A DNA stretch of 64,000 nt, taken from contig OX352761.1 of the NCBI GenBank assembly GCA_947095585.1, positions 107,619,890 to 107,683,889 on the forward strand. The letters run 5' to 3'. A model generated the notes under the pieces. That model had not been told where the DNA came from. It did not search any database and worked only from the letters and a program-made list of their open reading frames with translations. Shown one piece after another: positions 1 through 12,009 of the stretch. Each line of letters begins with the position of its first letter. The first letter of the stretch is position 1. Made by a program: the position numbers and the translations under genes. This DNA is from Nephrocerus scutellatus (lineage: Eukaryota > Arthropoda > Insecta > Diptera > Pipunculidae).

Positions 1-1500
1 TTTCTGCCTGGAAAACGGTTGGGGATTTTCCTAGGGGTATTTGTAATGTGAGTCTGGGTCCGAATACCCCTGCACCTTTTCCTGAATTTGTTTTGGATCC
101 GTCTGTGTACCAGATAGACGCATGGTTGGGGAGGTTATTTATGATATTTTCAACTTGATTCCGGTACTCTTACTGAGAAGTTCCTTTGGAAATTAGTTGT
201 TTTTATCATTGAATCTGATTGGAGTACAATTTCGCTTTCCAAATTGATTTTGGTGATGATGCTTATATGTCCTGGTCTATTGACTTTGAGTTGGTTAATT
301 ACTAAGTGAAATGGCTCCTGCACCCGCTTCGCTTTTGATGTGTAAGTGAAGTGATGTGAGTCCTGTTTTCCACTGCTCTTTTTTTGGCCACCATATCAGG
401 GTTGCGTATGTAAGCCTGGATCTGATAATGCTTTGGTATAGCCATAGAGTAACTTGCGGGTTTACTTCCCACGGTTTGCTAAACATGCGTTGTAGTAAGC
501 TTTGTTAGCTTTGTTGGTGGTGATGACATTACCCCCAGGTATTTACCTTCAGGCATTATTTGGAGTATTTTGCCTTGGAATCTTAAGGCGGGAAGAGTTG
601 TTCTCTTTCTTTTTGTGAAAAAGGTGCATACTATTTTGTCTTGGTTGACACTTAGGTCTACCTCTCGGCACCATTTGTTTACTTTTTTGAGAGCTAATTG
701 CATGCGCTCTGTTATCGTGCTTTCGAATTTACCTCGAACCAATATGACTTGATCGTCCGCATAGCCAATGTTCTTAAGCCTGTCGAGTAACTGATCCATC
801 ACCAGTAGTCACAAGAGTGGTGATAGAACGCCTCCTTGTGGGCAGCCTCTTGTTGCCACTAATGTGATGGTTTCGTCACCAAATGAGGCTCAAATTTTCC
901 TACCCCTTAGCATGCACATGACCCATCCTTGTGTTTAAATTACTTCGAAGTTAGTGTTGTCGAAAGCGCCTTGATGTCAGTGAAGGCGCATAGTAACATC
1001 TCTTTACTTCGGAGTGTGACTTCGATTTCAGTTGTCAGCTCATGAAGTGCTGTTTCTGTTGATTTTCCAGTCTGATATGTGTGTTGGCTGGGGTTAAGTG
1101 GATTTGATTGGAGTATTTTAGATCTTATGTAGGGACCTAAAATTTTTTCCATGTCTTTAAGAATAAATGATGTAAGGCTGATAGGCCTGTAAGACCTTGT
1201 AACATCGGGGATTTCTTCCCTACCTTTGGTATGAAAATCACTTGTACATCTCTCCAGCACCTTGGTACGTATTCTAGGGTGGCTTTGTAGAGTCTTACGA
1301 GTAGAGATTCTAATAGGTACAAGCCACGTTGTAGGAGTATCGGGTATATTCCGTCTCCTCCTGGGGATTTGAATGGGCCGTAGGAATTTACTGTCCATCG
1401 AATTCCTTCTGTGGTGAAGATTTTGTTGGAGCGTCTGTAGGCTTTCGCGGGGGTAAGGTAAAGGTTTGTGTTAAGGTCCTCGTTTTCTTCTTGGTTGCAT
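1..1500 (-). mobile_element. Degenerate non-LTR retrotransposon (LINE), RT plus start of RNase H
   Basis: Read on the minus strand, broken frames give a reverse transcriptase. There is SYRPISLTSF and a YQTGKSTETALHEL segment near 1030-1200, a YADD catalytic box near 765, and KYLGV near 540. The left part (about 20-150) matches the RNase H entry IWYRDGSKTD of the plus-strand copy at 4130-6590, so both belong to one family. The copy is cut by the left window edge and has many stops and frameshifts, so it is not active. The clade is probably R1/LOA-like because an RNase H domain follows the RT; that is inference. Confidence 0.85.
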
Positions 1501-1748
1501 ATTATTAGGCAAGAATTGCTAGTAATTGCTGAGATTTTTTTTTAGAATATTTAACGCAACTATCAACTGTATTATAAACAAACGTTCTGCTGCGTTATCC
1601 TGGCAACCAACATCAAGAATAAAGAGTATTATATCAATAACAACAACACTTGAGTTCTCAATTGTAGAAGTCGCAGTAGTTTCAGAGTTTTTAAAATTTG
1701 TAAATTCCGAATTTTCGTTGCTAAATTTTAATATACGGGTACAAAAAA
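1501..1748. promoter_or_regulatory. Upstream region of the two-exon gene
   Basis: About 250 bases lie between the end of the LINE and the first ATG of the next gene. I see no clear TATA box. The stretch must contain the 5' UTR and core promoter if the gene starts at 1749. No repeat was recognised in it. Confidence 0.3.
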
Positions 1749-2503
1749 ATGGAAAAGGACGATGATACATCGATTATGTTGGAAAGCATTCGTCGTGAAT
1801 TAAATCAAATCATCAGTCAAAATGAAACGTAAATTGGCTTTTCTTTTTTCAACAAATATTTGATCAACAAAAATCTTTTTCATCCATCACCATATTCTTT
1901 AGTGATACTAGTATTGCAAAGACTTCGAAACCTTCTATCGAAGATGCAGCGGACAAAAATGCTTCTACTTTAACAACTTTACCAGAAATTGAATCGAAAA
2001 CCGCCAAACAGGCAGCTTTTATACGTTCGCACGCTTCACAAACAATTGACGATGATCTTCAGAAAATGCAACAAGAACTGGCGCAGAGCTATGAACTTTT
2101 CCGCAATGCAGGCGAAACCTTTGATTCAATTAATTTTGGATGCTTGAAAAATCGCATTAAGGACTTGCATTTATCAGCCAACAATGGCGGAGTTAACGGT
2201 GTTCTTTCAGGTAGTTTCAGTGAATTGCAACGGCTATTCGATGAGAGCTACATGAAAAATCGTCTCAGTAGTCTCACAACTGAGATGGCAGAGAAATTCC
2301 GACAACATCCTGGGGAGTTTGGTGATATACCCGAATTGAGTTCATTTTTTCAAGCGTGTAGCCAACTGCAACATGGTTTGGATCGACTTAAAAAGCAACG
2401 TAACGATGCTACAGACTTGGGCAAACGAATGACATGGGCTGCAGGTGTATCTTACGATAGGATCGATGAAATTCGGAAAACAATGCCTGATGACGAGAAG
2501 TAG
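1749..2503 (+). CDS. Two-exon gene, helical protein of unknown family (226 aa)
   Basis: Exon 1 is 1749-1828 and exon 2 is 1903-2503 (stop TAG). The intron 1829-1902 starts GTAAAT and ends TTTAG, and the frame is kept across it (26 codons plus 2 nt, then 1 nt). The ATG at 1749 is chosen because it opens the frame and is preceded by A-rich sequence. The protein begins MEKDDDTSIMLESIRREL and continues through AFIRSHASQTIDDDLQ and TFDSINFGCLKNRIKDL to a charged end, KTMPDDEK. It is hydrophilic, Gln/Glu/Lys-rich and probably mainly alpha-helical (a coiled-coil adaptor or complex subunit is possible). It has no signal peptide or membrane segment. An AATAAA signal sits at 2543-2548. I do not recognise the family. 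It lies between LINE copies, yet its frame is intact, which argues for a real gene. Confidence 0.75.
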
Positions 2504-2542
2504 CAAATGTCAGTATCTCAATAGCATGCTTTTGTGAAATGC

Positions 2543-2548
2543 AATAAA
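2543..2548 (+). terminator. Polyadenylation signal AATAAA of the two-exon gene
   Basis: AATAAA lies 40 bases after the stop codon. This fits a short 3' UTR ending near 2560-2580. Confidence 0.55.
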
Positions 2549-2759
2549 AGGCTGCAATTTCTTAGAGGGTGTTTGAACCTTAATCTGTTTTGTATTTTTA
2601 CTTTAAGAGGAAAAATCTAATTTAGAAGGGTTTAGTTAATGTATTTCTGTTTTTAGAGTTGGTGCCGTTTCCGATAGGATTATTTACTTTATCGCAAAGT
2701 GCCCAAATGGTTAGTAAGATTTGTGGTAGAAGGTGCTATCTCGGAAGACGAATCAATCA

Positions 2760-3706
2760 GTTTTTGTCAGTTTTTTTGACGCGTCAAAAACTGATGATGG
2801 TGTAGGCGGAGGTGTTTTCTCAAAAAGGCGAAATATAAGAGTCTCTTTCCGTCTTCTAATTACTGCAGTGTTTTTCATGCAGAAATAATGTCGATCAAAG
2901 AAGTACTGTCTTGGCTGAAGAGCAACGCCATATCCACTAAGGATATCCGCATCTTCTTGGATAGTCGAGCAGCTTTCAGTTCCTTAGAATCAGTCTCTAC
3001 GAACTCTATTGTAGCCCTAGACTGCCGATCGTCTCTCATGGAGATGGCGGAGCAGTTCCACATCGTACACTTGTATTGGGTGCCGGGGCATAGTGACATT
3101 CTGGGGAACTGCAACACCGATATACTCGCCAAAAATCGTACTACGCTACAACTTCTACCGGAAAATGGTTCCCTAGGCATACCGATTCCTACATGGAAAC
3201 TCATGTTAAAGCAGGATGCTACTCACAAAACCAACCTTAGATGGACAAATGGTATAACTTGTGTAGCGACAAAACAGATCTGGCCAAAGCTGGATCCGAA
3301 TCGCTCCAAGTGTTTGATCTCTCTAAACAGAGTGCACATAAGCGCTACGACAAGTGTAATTACTGGGCACTGTTTCATAGGAAAGCATGCAGCAAGGCTT
3401 GGTGTATTTTCCAATGACTTCTGGAGAAGCTGCAAGGATGAGGAAGAGTAAGAGACCAGTCTTCACCTGCTCTGCACATGCACAGCTCTTTCTCTAAAGC
3501 GTAAGCCTTCTTTTACAACGACCTTAACGATTTGTCAAGCATTGACATCAAAAGTCTTCTACGCTTCATTCGAACCTCTAACTGGTTCAATGAGTATGGC
3601 GAGAAATCTTCTCGATCCATGTGGATCACAATGGACCATCTATTGGTCTAAGTAGGACAGCTTTCTGCCGACACCCCAACCTAACCTAACCTAACCTAAG
3701 CTACTG
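2760..3706 (+). mobile_element. R1-like LINE 3' end: RNase H, zinc knuckle, (CCTAA)n tail
   Basis: The open frame 2888-3451 reads as an RNase H domain: IRIFLDSRAAFSSLESV, then YWVPGHSDILGN with the catalytic-type H, then a C-terminal region with TGHCFIGKHAARLGV and a Cys/His cluster (LLCTCTA) just after the frame breaks near 3450. The element ends in CCTAA repeats at about 3681-3705. The same 3' sequence occurs in reverse at 16205, where the tail reads TTAGG-like. This copy is 5'-truncated and frameshifted. Confidence 0.85.
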
Positions 3707-4130
3707 AAGGCGGTTTCAATCTTAGATTAACAACTGAGGATCAGAGTACAACCTTAATTTTACAAGCTATACATTGATATACAAGATGAACCATTTAAAC
3801 AGCAACTCAACCGAAAAAAGTAGCTTAATAAAATAAAAGTTAGAGATGAGATGAGATGAGATGAGAAAGAAAAGCAGCGGCCAGAATTGCCAATCCAATC
3901 CAACGGCATCAGATCATGTCATACTATAATTACTGTGTGCGTTGGTCCGCTGCTTGGCTTTGTTGATTCGATGTTGGGTTGCAGTGATTCGCATGTGTTT
4001 TTTTATTTTTAAGCATTTATAGTGGAATTCAGTATAAATTTAAATGAAAGACACTGTTAAAAAGTTAGTGATAGGTTTGTTTATGTGAAGTTTCAGAGGT
4101 ACCTTTTTAAAAAAAAAAAAGCTATGGGAA
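3707..4130. other. Non-genic stretch with a (GATGA)n microsatellite
   Basis: Contains five or so GATGA units at about 3842-3866. Otherwise it is AT-rich sequence without a recognisable gene or element. I looked here for the missing Memo first exon and did not find it. Confidence 0.5.
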
Positions 4131-6590
4131 TAAGCGAACCCTACCCAACAAGCACTGCACGAGCTGACAGACGATATCGAAGACACACTTCGGAGCAAAG
4201 AAATGTTAATATGTGCCTTCATAGACATTCAAGGCGCTTTTGACAACACTAACTTCGAAGTGATTCAATAACAAGCCAGAAACAAGGGTGTAGAATCTTC
4301 AATCGTAGGATGGGTTATAAGCATGCTAAGAGGTAGGAGAATTCGGGCCTCGTTCGGCGACGAAGCCATCACAGTAGCGGCAACTAGAGGCTGCCAACAA
4401 GGCGGAGTCCTGTCACCTCTTTTGTGGCTACTGGTAATGGACCAGTTACTCTCTAGGCTTAAGAACAATCGTATCACCAACATTGGCTATGCATTGCATT
4501 GGATGACCTCGTCCTCATGGTTCCCGCCAAATTCGAGAGTACGATAGCAGAACGAATACAATTTGCTCTCAAACTAGTAAACGAATTGTGTAAAGAGGTG
4601 AACCTAAGCGTCAACCCAGGCAAGAAAGTGTGAATTGTAGCAATTCACCAAGCGTCAGTTAGAGCCGCACTAGATGATCGCCAAATTAACATCGTGTTTG
4701 GGGGTCGCACTCCCCCTATACATCAAAGCGAGGAAAACCTCCCCAGACAAACCAGATCAACCCTGGCACAACTGAGATCAGGATGGAGTTATTTTCTGAA
4801 TAGCTACCTACACCGCTTACGTGACAGCATCATCGATCAATGCCCGGACTGTGGTGCATCACCACATAACGCAGCTCATCTATTCAGCTGCCCGTCCCAT
4901 CCGACGTTACTCACACCGCTATCACTATGGACACAGCCTGTCGAAGCAGCCGCATTTCTGGGCCTGGACTGTTTCGACAGCTACACAAACACAACAACCC
5001 AACGTTTGGACTAACACGAATTAATAGTTGCTACAACAACAACAACAACACGATAGTGTGCACCATCTTCACAAAGAGAAGAAGAATGAATCTTTCTCCA
5101 CTGAATTTCCAAGGCAAGGTCCCCCAAATAATGCCGGAAGCCAAATATCTGTTCTGGATTTATGTTCGACCAAAAAATAACATGGAACTCCCATATGATA
5201 TACATTATTAACAAAGTTAATAAAGCTTACTTCACATGCTAACGCATGTTTAATGAAACGTGGGGAATAAACCCGCAAATGACTCTATGGCTATACCAGA
5301 GTATTATCAGACCCAGGCTGACATACGTAGCCTTGATATGGTGGCCAAAAACAGAGCAACATAAGACACTCTAAAAACACAACAAGATACAAAGACTCAT
5401 TTGCCTTAGTGCACCAGGTGCCATAAAGACCTGCCCTACGGCAGCCCTCGAGAACATTATAGGACTTACACCACTTCACATACACGTTAAAAGTGAAGCT
5501 GGCTTAAGGCTCTCTACTCTCAAAATACATAACCAGGACAAATCCAATAGACCAGGGCATACAAACATCATTTCCAAAATAAACTCGGAATATGGTATTG
5601 TCCTACAATCAGACTCAATGACAAAAACAACTGATTTCCAAAGGAACTTCTTGGTAAGAATTCCAGAACGTCATCAAGTTGCAAACATCATCAGTAACCT
5701 CCCCCATCATGTATCCATCTGGTACAGAGACGGATCTAAAACAGACACATAAGCAGGAGTATTGTGACCCAGAACCACACTGCGAATACCCCTAGGTAAC
5801 TCCCCAACCGGCAGAAACAATAGCACTAGAAGCCTGCATCTTGGTGTGCATTAAAAGAAGATATATATAGAAGAACTGAGATTTACATGATCTCATATAG
5901 CCAGAGTGCACTACTTGCACTAAAAGGCCCTACTTTCAACACCAGAACAACGTAGAGCTGCTACTGCCACTTAAAACAATTGGCCAAAACCAATAAAATC
6001 ACCCTTATGTGGTCTCCAGGGCACACAGGCATTGTAGGGCTCGAGGCAGCAGATCTTTACACAAGAGAAGGTACATTAACTGGGCCGGAACCAAGCATTG
6101 CCTTCTCACTTAGCCACCTAAAAAACAAAATTAAAGAGTGGGCTAACAATGCCATCGAAGCTGAATGGAAATCGTTGACAGGGATGATACATACCATAGC
6201 ATAAACACATAGACAAGGCAATCAAACGGAACCGTCATGCACTCAGATCCCTAGTCAGGTACATAACGGGACACAGCCGGGAACTTACGAAAATGGGAAA
6301 ATCCCAGACCGACAGTTGCCGTTTCTGTAACAAGGCAAAAGAATCGCCAGAACACATACTGTTCATGTGTGATGCTCTCACACGGAAAAGACTTAAGCAG
6401 CTCAAGGCTCACACAGTCCCAGGATAGAATGCCATTTCGATCGAATTGGCAGACCTAATGGCTTTTATAAAGGAACTAAGCAACCACATAAAGTGGTAAT
6501 TATCTGGGATGCACAACAGATCTCTAAGTCGCAGTGCACCAGGCTTTTCAGCCCACCAAATAATAACAAAGTAAGAATCTTACTTATTCC
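4130..6590 (+). mobile_element. Degenerate LINE (RT, RNase H), same family as 1-1500, with a nested insertion
   Basis: In order on the plus strand: HELTDDIEDTLRSKEML and FIDIQGAFDN (4160-4250), RGCQQGGVLSPLLWLLVMDQ (about 4385-4445), the RT tail TIFTKRRR (5065), RNase H entry VSIWYRDGSKTDT (5705-5750) and MWSPGHTGIVGLEAADLYT (6005-6060). A zinc-knuckle-like region follows near 6310-6380. Stops and frameshifts are frequent. The body is interrupted between 4633 and 5050 by another LINE. A coherent YADD box is lost at about 4490-4510 (GYALHW). Confidence 0.85.
4633..5050 (+). mobile_element. Nested 5'-truncated LINE 3' end with (CAA)n tail
   Basis: The frame at 4694-5014 encodes the C-terminal end of a LINE ORF2: LAQLRSGWSYFLNSYLHRL, then CPDCGASPHNAAHLFSCPSHPT (a CCHC-type knuckle) and a Jockey-like LTPLSLWTQPVEAAAFL ending. 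A (CAA)n tail follows at about 5034-5050. The host LINE is cut between its codons for NPGK and VCTIFTK. Flanks GAAAGTGTG (4624-4632) and GATAGTGTG (5052-5060) look like a diverged target-site duplication. Confidence 0.8.
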
Positions 6591-6750
6591 GTCTAACCAC
6601 AAAAATCGTGTATGAAGAAGATTTTTCTGAAATATTCAAAAGATACATACTTAAATAAAAATATCCGATCATCGACGTATAAATTTGAAATATCCATAAA
6701 TAGTTAAAAACGTTTGAAATGCCTAATCATTATGTATTCTCTCGTTTTAG

Positions 6751-7905
6751 GCACAGAACTCTCTCGACAATTAGATCGATGGCTTGCTGCAGCTGACCTA
6801 TCGCATGGTCCTGCGCGCGCAATTATTGCACCGTAAGTATACGATGGGAATAGTCAAATTAAGATTGTTATTAAATACCATCATTACAGTCACGCTGGTT
6901 ACACCTATTGTGGAGCATGCGGTGCGTTTGCTTATCGTCAAGTTAGTCCAGCTGTAGTGTAAGTGTTCGCCTTTTGTTTTCCTCTACATACAACTACAAA
7001 CAATAATACATAAAACAAATATTTCTGTTTTAGCAAGCGAATCTTTATTCTTGGGCCATCACATCACGTTCGTCTACGCGGTTGTGCTCTATCCATAACC
7101 AAAAAGTACAAAACACCTCTGTATGATCTCAAAATTGATACTCAGAGTGAGTGTGGCAAGATAGGAGGCATTGCGATAGAAACAGTTGATAAAATAGTTT
7201 TGTTTTCTAATTTGCAGTCAATGCTGAACTCGAGAAAACCGGCCATTTTTCATGGATGGACATGAAAACGGACGAGGATGAGCACAGCATTGAAATGCAT
7301 TTGCCATACATTGCGAAAGTTATGGAAGAGTATGTTGATTATGATGATTGTTCATGTTCTGACATTAAATACTTTCTTTTGACTCAGTTTCAAAGACCAA
7401 TTCACAATTGTTCCCATACTTGTGGGTTCACTAAACACCGAACAAGAGGCGCTTTACGGTAATGTGTTGGCTCAATACTTTACAGATCCACAAAATCTTT
7501 TTGTGATATCATCGGACTTTTGTCACTGGGGACAGCGTTTTAGTTACACGTACATTGACCAATCGGCCGGACCGATTCACAAGTCCATCGAAAAACTGGA
7601 CAAGAATGTGAGTGCACTGTGGACGATTTTGAAATATTTCATTATATTACTTGTTATCTTCCTAGGGAATGGACATCATTGAAACGCTAAGTCCAACAGC
7701 GTTCACCGAGTACCTTCGTAAATACAGTAATACAATATGCGGCCGCTATCCCATTGGTGTTATGTTGAATGCAGTTAAGATCCTACAAAAGGAGGGTTAC
7801 AATATGAGCTTTAAATTTCTTAAATATGCACAAAGTAGTCAGTGTCGAGATATTAACGATTCCAGTGTTAGTTATGCATCCGGTTCGCTAGTATTCGAAT
7901 GTTAA
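6751..7905 (+). CDS. Memo: Memo (mediator of ErbB2-driven cell motility) homologue, exons 2-7; first exon absent
   Basis: Exons 6751-6832, 6890-6958, 7034-7146, 7218-7329, 7388-7607 and 7666-7905 (TAA) join in frame with GT-AG introns and give 277 residues. Signature segments are [81 protein letters not shown] and [18 protein letters not shown]. The family is a LigB-type dioxygenase fold; the metal-site residues known in human MEMO1 (two His and a Cys) are present in PHAGY, PSHH and SSQC. Memo acts in the cytosol in receptor-linked redox and cytoskeleton signalling. The roughly 18 N-terminal residues with the family's HAGSWY motif are missing. An in-frame ATG at 6732 inside the intron tail could open the frame but would not restore that motif. 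Confidence 0.95.
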
Positions 7906-8850
7906 AACAAGCGGCACTCACCCTACAAACCATGATCCTACTAAAGCATCTACAAAAACAAACAAAAGAAATGTTAACTAATTATTTCAATCATTAGAAC
8001 AAACCCTCTGTGAAGAATTGGGGAGGAGCAACATGAACAAACGTATACCTAACGTAATTTATTAGTTTTCTATTGCAATCATTTTAAAGTACATACATAA
8101 TTCATCGGCTAATGTAAATGTGTTTTTTCTCAAATTTTCTCGTTTTCATTTTTATTAACATTTGTCTATCTCGTTAAATTACGTTCTTCGAATTGACAAA
8201 TTTTATGAAGTTATTCAATTTTAAATTCACATAATTGTGTCTGCATTTTTTTACCTTATAGCCTAAAAAACTGTTATCTTATGTATATAAGTTATGCTTA
8301 TTATGGCAAACCTGAATTGAGTTTAATGAAACTCATGAAATAATTAATGTACGATACGGTAAATAATGATGTCGAAACAGAAAATATATAAAAAATTGGC
8401 AAAATGTTGCTATGTATAGTTAATTTTCAATAAATCAATCCCAATTGCTTAATGCCTGTCGAAGACTTCTTTGATCAAAGAAAATAAGGTAATCAGTCGG
8501 TCAGCTATAAAAAATATTCATATTGTTTGGCAGTATGACCAAGTCTAACATGAATTTTGTGCAAAAGCATAAATAGCATATGAGCATAAAATTTGAAAAT
8601 TTTTTTTGTCAAAAGTATGGTGAAAATCTAAAAGTTGTGACCACTTATTGTGAGGAGTCCGTTCGTCAACGAATTAACCCCACACGATTTTCTCTTATCT
8701 ACCTTTATTTACTTTATTGTTGTTTCATAATGAGGTAAATTGAATTAAACTAAACCACTGCAATGAGATCATTCTTTACACCGAGGTCTATACTCAAAAT
8801 ATGACGACTGCATTTCCACGATTACGAAACCACTCCTCCATTTTTGAGAC
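7906..8850. other. Memo 3' UTR and AT-rich intergenic DNA
   Basis: No gene is seen. AATAAA at about 8429-8434 is a possible Memo polyadenylation signal, about 525 bases after the stop. The rest is AT-rich with no recognised element until LINE sequence starts near 8870. Confidence 0.45.
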
Positions 8851-11060
8851 AAAAGCATTTATATAGAACCGGCAAATAATACTGAGTACCACCAAAAGAG
8901 TGAGGGAGGCAACGCGTGTGACGACACGACTCGGTCGACTCTGGACACATTTAGGAGCCCAGAAGCGTATGCAGACTCTAATAAAGGACAGGAAGGAAGA
9001 GGCCCGCATAGCAACAACGATGATTACCGGACACTGGACAAACATGTAAAATGAACTATCCGATTCGCAGTTATAAACCGTTCACGTCCGAAATCGACGG
9101 AAATCAAGCAAACGATCTCGAATTAAGAAATTATTCCTGTTTGGCACATGATAGCGACTCGGATCATATGGCCATAGAGCTTCGAGTGAGGCTGAATCAG
9201 CGAATTGTGAAAGACACCCCAACACCCGAACTACACATCCACATCAGGAAAGTAAACTGGAACCGGTTTAGATTGGAAGTTGAAGCAGATTTACCAATGC
9301 CAGTGGCCTGCAGAAATCTGGAGAATAACGAAATTGATGATGCTATCAGAAATTTCGATACTGCAGTGAACACAGCCATCTATCGGCAGAAAACTATTCG
9401 CACTAGCTGGGATCACTTCCAACACCTGCCTGAGCATATACAGGCAATATATGCTCACAAGCAACGGCTGTGGAAACGCCTTCAGAGGATCTTTAACAGG
9501 ACTCAAAACAGTCTATGATGAATACCAGTCTGTACCTTCGCAACTGCATTGTACAGTTAACATGTTTTGTCAAGCTGTGCGGAGGTACCAGGAGGATGAA
9601 TTGACCAAACGGCTTCAGGACATCAAACCAGGCCCTGATGCATTTAAGAAGCTGAACTGTCTGGAAAGTGGAAGACGCCACGTCACCGAGTAATCCTGTA
9701 GTGCGATTTAGTGAAGAAAACCCCGCTAGCGCACCCGTAGACGTCGAAATGTTTACCGGAACAGCCATCGGGCACTGACGGGATTTCTAATTTTTTTTGC
9801 TTAATGTCGCGTATGGCAATTTTGATGCTAACCATCATACTCATTAATTGCCTTAACAATGGTTACTTTCCAGAAAACTGGAAGGTAGCCAAAGTAGTAC
9901 CAGTACCGAAGAAAACCGACCGCTCCAGCGTAACTGGTTACCGTCCCATAGCTTTACTGTGTTGTATCAGTAAAGTATTGGAGTCTTTGATCCGTAAAAA
10001 GACGCAACACGTTTTGTTCGGAAAGAAACCTTATTCCTTCCTATCAATTCGGTTTACGAGAGAAGCACTCTACGCTGCACCCTCTGCTGAAGCTTCACAG
10101 TAACGTCATTCGAGGACTGAATGTCAAAAGTAGTACAGTAGCCCGTTTTTTAGACATCGAAAAAGTTTTCGATAGCGTCTGGAAAAACGGGCTTCTGTAC
10201 AAATTTATTAGATTTGGTTTCCCCAATTATATTGTAAAAATAATTAAAAATTTTCTTTTTAACAGGGTCTTTTTTGTACAGGTGTATGGCAACCCATCGA
10301 CAAGGAAAAGGATTAAGGCCGGATTTCCCCACGGCTCCATACTTGGACCAGTCCTACTTAGCATCTTCACGGCGGCTTCAACCCACCAATACAGACGGAA
10401 CAAGGACCATGCTTTTCGCGGATGACTCCATCACGTATGCCATTTTCCGCTCCCGAAGTGAGGACTGAAGATCAACGCCAACAAAACGGAACTCATCTGC
10501 TTCCGAGTACCATCAACAAAAACAGGAATACGAAATTTTGCAAGCCGGTGCAGGGCTTAAAAACGACACGATAACACGACCAACCAACTCAGAGACTAAG
10601 TACCTTTACTGTGAGGCTGAAGTTTAACTCTCACATCGATAAAACAATAAAAAAAAAGCCAACTACGCTCTTCATTTGGTGCACCCGCTACTAAGAAGAC
10701 GAAACGGACTGTCCAACAACACCAGGCGGCTCATCTACAAGCACCTCATCCGGCCAATGATAACCTATGGTGGCTATCGCATATGGTTCACCGTCTAACC
10801 AACAACAATGAAGAAGATCTCCCTATTTGAAAGGAAGGTACTTAGGATCTGTACAGGACTCTGGAGGGTGGCAAACAGCTATAAGTTTGTGTCGACTGCA
10901 AGATTTTACGAAGCAGCAGGTCTGCTGCCAATAACCGACCACTTGTTCCAAATGGCGAGGAAATTCGTCGACGGATTGCAAACACATCAAGTCCTGAGAT
11001 GCAAGGACTGAGAAGCGAAGAAATCGAGAAAAGTCGCATTCCTATTATCATCTACTCACA
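8850..11060 (+). mobile_element. Jockey-like LINE ORF2, degenerate
   Basis: Broken plus-strand frames read in ORF2 order. A TGHW segment near 9030 belongs to a different LINE end. Then an endonuclease-RT linker (9051-9518, with IYAHKQRLWKRLQRIFNRT), RT entry FPENWKVAKVVPVPKKTDR plus YRPIALLCCISKVLE (9865-9985), FLDIEKVFDSVW (10150-10186), AGFPHGSILGPVL (10317-10356), FADDS (about 10417) and a C-terminal GLWRVANSYKF segment (10860-10890). Several frameshifts make it inactive. The motif order and the FADD box fit the Jockey clade. Confidence 0.85.
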
Positions 11061-11269
11061 AATATGCACTCTGACTTGGGGAAACTTAATGTAACACAGC
11101 ATTTATTTACACGTAACCAAGTACATACAATTAAGAAATTGAGGGTTTATGATATAAGAACGCAACTTTCAGATTTCAAGGGAAACAAGTAAATATAAAA
11201 AAACTTAGTTTTTCGGGTAAGAACTTTTATGTATACATCGATTATATAAAATACATGTTTTTGAGGTCA

Positions 11270-11700
11270 GGCCATTTTTTAAGTGTTTTCTTTTTCCCCG
11301 CATCACACGCGTCACACATGACTCGCGGCACTCGTCAAACGCGGGTTATCAAAGTTTGCTTTTGACATTGAGCCGCTCACAAAATTTTAGCCCTTTAGGT
11401 CGTGCGAAAGGTGGTTGGAAAAGACCTCAAAAAACGAGAAAATGGCGCGATTTCAACTATTACACGCGAAATGCGACACGCGTCATAACCAGAATATAAA
11501 AAATGTTATTTTATTATTATTCTTAATCGTGTGGAAGTGGGTTAAAAAGGACCTCAAAGAAGTCGAAAAAACAAAAATTTCAACCCATCACACGCGGTAT
11601 ATAAAAAAATGCTATTTTGGACCTAGATACTCACAAAATTTCAGCTCTCTAAATCATGTGGCAGTTGGTTAAAAGGCACCTCAAAGAAGTCGAAAAAAAC
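11270..11700. repeat. Short tandem array of a roughly 127-bp unit
   Basis: About three divergent units. Recurrent landmarks are a GGTCGTG-type box (about 11398, 11523 and 11650), then AAAAAGGACCTCAAA, a CATCACACGCG or similar CG-rich palindromic box, and AATATAAAAAATG. The same sequence recurs at 25930-26510. No transposase or RT coding is seen inside. Confidence 0.7.
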
Positions 11701-12009
11701 AAATTATAAAAATAGTAGCAAGTACGTGGTTTGAAGGTTGTCATGCTTTAAGCACAGATTATATAAAATATATCAAGTATTTATTCACTTTGTTACAACT
11801 ATGTATGTACAAGTGCAACTACTACCACTACATATAACTACTCACAACTACATTTACATGGAATACTTGTACGAATAAGTTCCACTTAATTTTATAAGCA
11901 ATATTACTTATACTGACGTACAGATAGCGGTTTCGTAACAGTCGATTAGAAAAACGCTTACCAATTTACCGATGCGGATGACATAGGCACGTGTTCATTT
12001 TTGTATATA

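Noticed and set aside
6732..6832. In-frame ATG at 6732 as true Memo start
   Set aside because: It would use the polypyrimidine tract and AG of a good splice acceptor as coding sequence and would omit the conserved HAGSWY segment; kept only as an alternative.
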